A stretch of 14,870 nucleotides of DNA from Schizophyllum amplum. Taxonomy: Eukaryota > Basidiomycota > Agaricomycetes > Agaricales > Schizophyllaceae. The position numbers and the translations under genes are program-made. The number at the start of each line of letters is the position of its first letter. Position 1 is the stretch's first letter. The stretch spans positions 1 through 14,870 of the forward strand of contig VDMD01000288.1 in the NCBI GenBank assembly GCA_007026445.1. The letters are read 5' to 3'. This document shows positions 9,204 through 14,870 of the stretch, one piece after another. Below the pieces are notes generated by a model. The model saw only the letters and a list, made by a program, of their open reading frames with translations. It ran no database searches and had not been told where the DNA came from.

Positions 9204-12200
9204 ATGCCGCCCAGAAAACCCATGCCGCCGCCCCCGAACACGGAGCTCGTCGTTCGCACTCGTGGACAAATGGAAGGGAGAGTCAGGGCTTACCGCCCGC
9301 GACAGGCAACGGGGAGGGCGGCCAGAACAGCGGTGAAGCACAGATGGACACAGAGCCTGACCTCGCGCCTCCGGCTCCTGCGCGCCAGACCCGATACAAC
9401 ACCAGGCGCGCAACATCGACGTCGCAACCGCCCCCACCGACCAACACCGTGCCACCAAGAGGGCGCGGGCGCAGCCGACAAACACCTGTGGAAGACGCCA
9501 TGCAAGTCGACGAGCAGCCCCAGCTTGCAACGGCGCCCTCCCCTCAAGGTACACCGCCCCCAACGCCGCAAGCACAGGACCAGCCAGCCCGTGCGGGGGC
9601 CGCCATGGAGGTTGACAAGCAGCCCCTGCCTGACGGGGCCCCTCCCTCCCGAACTCTCTCCCGGTCAAGAAATCCGCCGCCGCGTCGAACCCTGCGGCGT
9701 CAAAGTCGTCCGCGTCGAAGTCAGCCGCGTCCAAGCCCGCCGCGTCGAAGTCGGCAGCCTCGAAGTCGGCAGCCTCGAAGTCGGCAGCGTCGAAGTCAGC
9801 CGCGTCCAAGTCAGCCGCGTCCAAGTCCGCCGCGTCCAAGCCCGCCGCGTCGAAGCCCGCCGCGTCGAAGCCCGCCGCGTCGAAGTCGCCGCGTCGAAGT
9901 CGGCCGCGTCGAAGTCTGCGCGCGTCCAAGCCCGCCACCCCCAAGCCCTCCCCCCCAAGGTCCCAGCGGCGAAGAAACCGAGCACGGCGAAGGGAATAGC
10001 AGCTGCAGGGGCCCCGTCGCAACTTGCGCCCCAGGTAAGTACAGCAACGCTCGAGCGAAGTGTTTACTCACATACTCACACAGGGACCAAACGCACCCCC
10101 GCCCCCTCCGAAGCCATCTTACGCCGCTGCTGTTCGTAGTCCTCCCCGATCTCGCTCTCCCGGCGGGCCCCATCATTTGCTAGGGGGCCCCCGCCTCGAC
10201 GCCTGGCATCTGCTAGCCAGGCGTCGCAGGACCAGCAAGGCGCCAAATCTGATCTGGGCACGCTTTCGGATGCCCCTGCAGCGCCGGAGCAAGCTCAGGA
10301 CAGCGGCGCACGGTCTCCAACCAGCACCCGCCGGCGCAGCCACACGCCTTACAATCCCCCTCCGTCGAGTCCCCCCGGAAGTCCCTCGGAGGATGAGTCG
10401 GGGTCTGAGTACGCCCTTAAACCTGCGCTTGCGGAGGATGGTGGTTCAGACGACAGCGGCGGGACAAGCACCTCGACACCGACCGGGAGGTGGAAGAAGA
10501 GGGCTGCGCGGTCAACGCCACCTGCTCCGCCCCCCAAAAAGAAACGCCTTTCGAAGGACACGGCAAACGGCGGCTCCGAAGGCCATTCCGCGGCGGGCGT
10601 GAAGGCTCTGCCCAAGGAGAAGGCGGCCAAAGCGGATGGTTCACACAAGCGTGCGGGATCACCGACGCAGACGGGGCTTTCGCCGGCCCGGAAACGCCCT
10701 AAGAGTACAAGGAAGGATCTTTGGGCCCTCGAAATCTGGTCGGACGACGTGGGCAGTGAGGCTTCTGCACCACCACTGCCACAAGGGGGGCGGGTGCGAA
10801 GAGCGGTGAAAGAAGTAAGGGAAAGTTGCAGGAGAAGGGGGCGAGTGGGAAGGAGAAGAGTGTGGCAGTGAAGGCGGCCAGTACGGTCAAGCACACTGAC
10901 GGCAAGGGGAAGGGGAAGGGTGGGAAGGCGACCGGCAAGGCCAAGCAGGTGGTTGAGAAAGGGAGGAATGCGGGTGGGAAGGGTGTTGAGAACGAAGTGT
11001 ATGCAAGGACTGGGAAGAAAAGCGCCCCAGCCCCCGCGGCCAACGAGGACGCTGAGGACGCTGACGCGGAGCGCCGTCGCAAGAAGAAGGGCAAGGCCAG
11101 GGCACCACCCCCTTCGGACGACGAGGACGCTGACGCGGAGCGCCATCGCAAGAAGAAGGGCAAGGCCAGGGCACCACCCCCTTCGGACGACGACGAGGAT
11201 GCCGAGGCCGAGCGCCGTCGCAAGAAGAAGGGCAAGGCCAGGGCACCACCCCCTTCGGACGACGAGGATGCCGAGGCCGAGCGCCGTCGCAAGAAGAAGG
11301 GCAAAACCAGGGCACCACCCCCTTCGGACGACGAGGATGCCGAGGCAGAGCGCCGTCACAAGAAGGGCGCGAGGAAAGATGGAGGACGGCAACGGATGGA
11401 CGCCCCCGGCATATTCGATCAGGGTGATTTCCTCGCAGACGACGACCCTCTGCCCGATTTCAGCCAACTATACACCTTTGACGACCATGCCGACCCCGAT
11501 CCCTCAGCTGCAGGGCCATCTACAGGCCGCGGAACGCGCGCGGGAGCCTCTAGGAGCGCTGGCAGCGGGAGCGCATTTGCACCGGGCCCCGTCCCTGACG
11601 ACGCGCGTCAGGAGGCGGAGAACTTGGGCTTAGAGTACATACTCAAGCTCCAAGACGTTGCCAAAAAAGTGAACAAGCCGCTTGAGGCAGTGTTTCGTGT
11701 TGCCGGCTGGATGCACTCCGACAGTGCACACGCCCGCAAGTGGCAGCGCGCTAATGTCTTCAGCCGCGCGTGGTCAGCACAGCATCCAATGGACCCCTCT
11801 GGTAAGTTCTTGTGTAACCGACCTTATGGTTTCATGCTGATGTCTTGCATGCAGAGTCCACAGAAGCTCGTAAGGCGCGGAGGTGGGCCGCTTACAGGGC
11901 AAAGCTTGCGCAGCTCGGCGACAATCCCACTGAGGAGCAGCTTGCCGATCACTTCAAGGACGACTACGACTTCTGCGTCGAGTTGGACGCCGACCTCCTA
12001 CTCAATGCCACCGGGAGGCAGCGCCAGCGGCAAGTCGACAACGTCGCGCAGCAAATGTCCCGCCTCTCGCTTGCCGCACACTTGAACGGGGGCTTGGGCG
12101 TGGTCGGCTACGTGATAGATCTTCGTGGAGCGGCCCGCGGCAGCGTCAACTCTGCGATGTTTGGTGGCGGGCCGGCGTACACAGAAATGCTTCGCCGATT

Positions 12201-13283
12201 CTCGGGGAACTTCACGCAGGGCTTGAATGACATGTCAACGATTCTTCGGTGCGTAGTATGTTCATCTGCATGCGTATAGCAAGGCTGACAATATTTCTAG
12301 CTCCTGCGACCTCCGCGTCCGTGGCCTTCAAGAGGATAGCGCGGTCACTGCGCTCGAGGACTACGAGGATGGCTACTTCCCCGACCGCAACTGGAATCCC
12401 GAGGCGAAGAACGAGGCCGACCAGGTTATTGGCCTCTTGTACATGGTGCTTCGATGGGATCTGAGTACGTCCGAACATTTATCATCCAGAAACGCTTTTG
12501 TATTGATTCAACCCCACAGATAACCTGTATGCCATGTCTGGCCACAGGCTCTCGTCCGGCCTCACCGGTCGTGTTGGCCAATTCCCGCGCGCCATATTCA
12601 CCGACATTGCGTACCTCCTTGGCATTGTGCTTGTGAACTGGCCGATGGAATTTGTCGCGAACATGCCCGTTTTCAAGCTGCCGCGAAAGCCGGCCGGCCG
12701 TCATTGGCGCCCGCGCATGGTCGAAATGGTCAGACTCCGTCGATCTTTGGAGCGCGAGAGCAACCGGCTAGGATTGCGCGACCTCGATGCGCTGAACTTC
12801 CTCCACGAGAAGGGCGCGTTCGCCTTGGTGCCACTTCCCGCAATGGCTGAGCTGCCGCCTCTCAGACTGTTGGGACGTAACCCGATTGTGAAGACGCCGG
12901 CAGAGGGCATCATGGCCTCCAAGTCGCTCGTGACGTGGAACAAGTCGAAGCGCTACATTTCCGACATGGAAGAGGGCGAGGACTCGCGCCGCAAATGGCA
13001 GCCGTGGTGGGGCACCGAGCGCGACGACGGTCGCGTCCGCGACGATGACGAGAGGTTGGCCAGCAACGTTCAGGACGAGGTTGGCAGCGACAGCTCGGTT
13101 GAGGAGGAGCAGGCCGAGGGCGAGGAAGATGGTGGGAAGGGCGATAACGAGGACCAGCGCGGCGAGGAGGAGGAGGAGGGCGAGGATGAGGAAGGCGAGG
13201 ACGAGGAGGAGGAGGAGGGCGAGGATGAGGAAGGCGAGGACGAGGAAAAGGGCGAGGACGGACGAGGACGAGGGCGAGGATGA
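9204..13283 (+). CDS. Large protein of unknown function with basic repeats, conserved C-terminal half and acidic tail; frame-broken
   Basis: I do not recognise this family. The start ATG at 9204 opens MPPRKPMPPPPNTELVVRTR. A 44-nt intron 9262-9305 (weak GTGGAC donor) would join in phase to NGEGGQNSGEAQMD. A clear intron follows at 10035-10083, then 11802-11854, 12249-12300 and 12465-12519, all in phase. The N-terminal half is disordered: Pro/Arg-rich, an SAASK/PAASK repeat, SYAAAVR, basic nuclear-localisation-like KKKR clusters, and a 23-residue repeat with ERRRKKKGKARAPPPSD. From about 11630 the protein becomes globular: LQDVAKKVNKPLEAVFRVAGW, HARKWQRANVFSRAWSAQHP (helical and Trp-rich, loosely HMG-like), LGVVGYVIDLRG, VIGLLYMVLRWDL and WPMEFVANMPVF. 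It ends in a long Glu/Asp tract. Apparent frame breaks lie near 9660, at 9883, 9912 and the C-run before 9956, at the hairpin pair 10162-10226, in the G-run 10785-10790, and at about 13257. After the last one the acidic frame continues to a stop at 13707. A chromatin- or nuclear-acting protein is likely; its role is unknown. Confidence 0.75.
9703..9927 (+). repeat. 15-bp tandem repeat (about 15 copies) encoding SAASK/PAASK
   Basis: The unit is AAG-TCN/CCC-GCN-GCG-TCN, repeated from 9703 with few substitutions. The thirteenth copy (9883-9896) is one base short and the fifteenth (9912-9927) one base long, so the reading frame is lost and regained between them. Replication slippage is a likely cause. 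The repeat also creates long antisense open frames that are not genes. Confidence 0.9.
10162..10226 (+). repeat. Hairpin pair 3 (conserved-loop hairpins) inside the fourth gene
   Basis: The first hairpin pairs 10162-10173 with 10184-10195, with two internal CC/CC mismatches, one A/G mismatch and a T-G next to the loop, around CATTTGCTAG (10174-10183). The second is a perfect 10-bp stem, 10197-10206 with 10217-10226, around CATCTGCTAG (10207-10216). The upstream coding frame (...SYAAAVRSPPRSRSP) and the downstream frame (QDQQGAKSDLGTLSD...) differ, and the difference equals the 65-nt length of the pair. A GTTCGT...GCAG intron at 10132-10229 is an alternative explanation, but its donor and branch site are weak. 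Confidence 0.9.
11054..11372 (+). repeat. 69-bp tandem repeat, four full copies and a partial fifth
   Basis: Copies start at 11054, 11123, 11195, 11264 and 11333. The second copy is lengthened by one GAC codon to 72 nt, and the fifth diverges after about 40 nt. Each unit encodes an acidic stretch (EDADAE), a basic cluster (RRRKKKGK) and a Pro stretch (APPPSD). Copies are almost identical at the DNA level, so the expansion is recent or kept uniform by recombination. Confidence 0.95.
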
Positions 13284-13432
13284 GGAGGGCGAGGACGAGG
13301 AGGAGGAGGGCGAGGACGAGAAGGAGGGCGAGGAGGAGGAGGAGGAGGAGGAGGGCGAGGAGCAGGAGGAGGAGGGCAAGAACGAGGACGAGGAGGAGGA
13401 GGGCGAGGACGAGGAGGAGGAGGATGAAGGCC
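13108..13432 (+). repeat. GAG/GAC-rich simple repeat encoding a Glu/Asp/Gly tail
   Basis: This is an almost pure purine-rich tract of GAGGAG, GAGGAC and GGCGAG units. It encodes the acidic C-terminal tail of the fourth gene, and one frame slip occurs near 13257 (GACGGACGAGG). The complementary strand gives Ser/Pro/Leu-rich open frames that are shadows. Confidence 0.9.
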
Positions 13433-13710
13433 AAGGCAAGATGGTCCCACCGTGCGCGTCCTGCACGCCGCCCCAAAGCCAAGCGCGGCGGTCGACCCCA
13501 CAACAAGGAAATCACGGTGGTAGTGTTTGTCGTGTTCCTACCCGCTTCCTTGCTGACGCGCTGCTTGTTGACTGCTGTGGCGCCGCGCGCGCCCTCCCCG
13601 TGTTTAGTTTGGTGCTGTTTTTTTTTGTACATTTGTGTTGCTTTACTCTATCTGAATGTGTATCCTACCCTCAATGGATCTTCATGCTGCTCATGATTGC
13701 TGGATGACTG

Positions 13711-13716
13711 AATAAA
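13711..13716 (+). terminator. AATAAA polyadenylation signal downstream of the fourth gene
   Basis: AATAAA occurs here, preceded by a T-rich stretch (13612-13625, 13640-13660). It fits 3'-end formation for the upstream plus-strand gene. Fungal signals are loose, so this is suggestive only. Confidence 0.4.
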
Positions 13717-13729
13717 GGCTGTCGTACAA

Positions 13730-14030
13730 TAGTCAGTTGGATGAAGGTGGGTCAGTGGAGGTCCGAGATTTCCTGGCCAAATTCAGGCTTGGTGATCTTA
13801 GGACATTTCTGGGCCATAATTACCTAGGAAGTAGAAAATGCGAGTGTACAGGTCTTTCTACCTGGTGGTCAGGAAGGCCCTAGAAATGTCTGTACTGCTC
13901 CTTGAAAGACTTTGCTGCAAAACTGGGCACTAGATGTTTCTAGTAGGAAGTGCTTGAAGCTAGGAAACTGCCAAGATAGGTCTAATATATGCAAGGATAA
14001 TTACATCTAACTGTACAAAGGCTAGTTGCC
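13730..14030. other. AT-richer gap with scattered CTAG motifs
   Basis: No gene is visible. Base composition drops clearly compared with the rest of the window. CTAG recurs many times, often as CTAGGAA or CTAGAAA, and an imperfect inverted repeat (GTACAGGTCTTTCT near 13855 and AGAAATGTCTGTAC near 13890) is present. It separates the plus-strand cluster from the decayed end of the RNA-dependent RNA polymerase and may be remains of that gene or of another element. Confidence 0.4.
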
Positions 14031-14870
14031 TAAGGAGCACCTTGCACGGAGAATACCACCGTGTTGCACAGAGGTTCTCTCGCAAAGCAGGATCCATTCC
14101 GCGGTCTTCCAATCGCTCTGATCACCTGCACGTCCCCTGGATGGATCGTCGGACTCCTCGATATAATATCTCCTCCAGATACATGACGTACTGGAGTCGT
14201 GCGGTTTCACACACGCTCTCCCCTCCTGAGCTCCTGTTCACGCCGCGACGCCTACCAGAGTGTACGCATCAGGTACGGGAATGATTCAGCTCTCGCAAGA
14301 CGTATTAATGGCGAAGTCAAGCATGCGGCCGTAAACGCATCGTCAGGAGGTTTTCGATGCCTAGTTTGCGGAGGGACAGCATGATGGAGGTGAGGCGGAA
14401 GGAAGTCCCGAGACCAAAAGATTCGAGCATTCGGGCGGCACGGGCGAGAGACTGTTTCGCGCTGTGCGCGTCCTCGACGGCAAGGTTCTGTAACCTGAGG
14501 AACGTCTCATAGCGAATGCCCAGGCCTTCGAGGAGCATGATAAGTGGGCGGTTGAGGTAGTATCTAAAGCTAGATTTTTAGTGGGTTCTTCTCATGATAC
14601 CATGGCACTCACTTTCCTGGCCTGTCAAACGAGCGCGCGATCTCTAGAACCCGGCTGTTCTCCGCCTCAAACTTGATCATGGATGGCCGTAAACGCACCA
14701 CGCGGCCGCTCAGCTCATGGTCCACGCTCAACATGCCCTTTGCGCCCATGATGCGGACCTGGAGTGCGGCAGACATTGCCTGTCTCTCCTTTGCGCGCTT
14801 AGTCTTGCATAGCTCCGCATACGTATCCATCGCCATCGCCCCGCGCGACATGGTTCCCACTCCATCAGTA
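14030..14870 (-). pseudogene. RNA-dependent RNA polymerase (RNAi type), partial, 3' end decayed
   Basis: Members of this cellular RdRP family (QDE-1/RDR) make double-stranded RNA for gene silencing. Exon 14870-14613 is open to the right edge and holds DGVGTMS, QVRIMGAKGMLSVDHEL, RVVRLRPSMIKFE and LEIARSFDRP. A 49-nt minus-strand intron (14612-14564, GTGAGT...TTTAG) joins it in phase to YYLNRPLIMLLEGLGIRYET, which stays open to 14317. Further left the family is still recognisable, but only by changing frames: MLDFAIN, then a TGA at 14288-14286, IPVPDAYTLVGVA, a TGA at 14240-14238, HPGDVQ near 14130 and REPLCNTVVFS near 14050-14085. The catalytic DLDGD motif expected next is not intact; a weak trace may lie near 14000. 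The gene therefore appears truncated or decayed at its 3' side, while its 5' part lies outside the window. One or more CGA-to-TGA changes could explain the stops. Confidence 0.85.

Noticed and set aside
9057..10022. A 321-codon minus-strand open frame with repeated DAADFDAAG-like units, resembling a pentapeptide-repeat protein
   Set aside because: It is the antisense of the 15-bp coding repeat; the repeat keeps all frames open, and the plus strand has the introns and the continuing protein.
731..10226. Hairpin pairs as integron attC sites, bacterial REP elements or a CRISPR array
   Set aside because: The context is eukaryotic, there are no regular spacers or integrase, and it is the loops rather than the stems or repeats that are conserved.
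10349..11467. A 372-codon minus-strand Leu/Val-rich open frame that looks like a membrane protein
   Set aside because: It lies opposite the 69-bp repeat and the KKKGK coding region; its hydrophobic repeats mirror the basic repeats on the plus strand.
12768..13632. Long minus-strand Ser/Pro/Leu-rich open frames
   Set aside because: They are complements of the GAG/GAC simple repeat and of a well-supported plus-strand exon.
1300..14030. Terminal inverted repeats of the KDZ element
   Set aside because: Comparing the flanks by eye gave only short chance matches (for example an AAAAGATT word near 1660 and 14415); nothing could be supported.

Overview
The window looks like nuclear DNA of a mushroom-forming basidiomycete. 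It is GC-rich. Its genes are split by introns of about 44-60 nt (one of 153 nt) with GT-AG ends and CTNAC/CTAAT-type branch sites. It carries two families expanded in basidiomycetes: a KDZ (Kyakuja-Dileera-Zisupton) transposase and a fungal TET/JBP-type 2-oxoglutarate/Fe(II) dioxygenase.

Layout. At the left edge is a minus-strand gene (1 to about 1037) that runs off the window. It is uncharacterised, possibly with a fungal ubiquitin-like domain, and it is interrupted by a pair of hairpins. After a region with no convincing gene come four plus-strand, head-to-tail genes: KDZ transposase (1784-5581), TET/JBP dioxygenase (5724-7505), an intact four-exon gene of unknown function (7710-8922), and a long unknown gene rich in low-complexity repeats and ending in a Glu/Asp tail (9204 to about 13283, perhaps further). 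After an AT-richer gap, the right edge holds a minus-strand RNA-dependent RNA polymerase (RNAi type). It is well preserved near the edge but decays leftwards into frameshifts and stop codons.

Working picture. The KDZ and TET/JBP genes form a mobile module. The transposase should move the element, and the dioxygenase should oxidise 5-methylcytosine, perhaps relieving silencing. The KDZ copy carries at least two clear frame breaks inside conserved motifs. The TET/JBP and fourth genes also have breaks, several in homopolymers or repeats, so the copy is decaying or the assembly contains indel errors. The third gene reads through four exons without any break, which argues against a uniformly poor sequence.

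The most unusual signal is a family of six small hairpins in three tandem pairs (731-789, 1223-1285, 10162-10226). Every hairpin has a 10-nt loop matching CATYTGCTRG on one strand, but the stems differ completely in sequence while staying complementary. Two pairs sit inside apparent coding sequence, and in both cases leaving out exactly the hairpin-pair segment brings the flanking reading frames together. This looks like an unrecognised family of structured insertions. I found no tRNA, rRNA or CRISPR array, and could not define terminal inverted repeats or target duplications for the KDZ element by eye.
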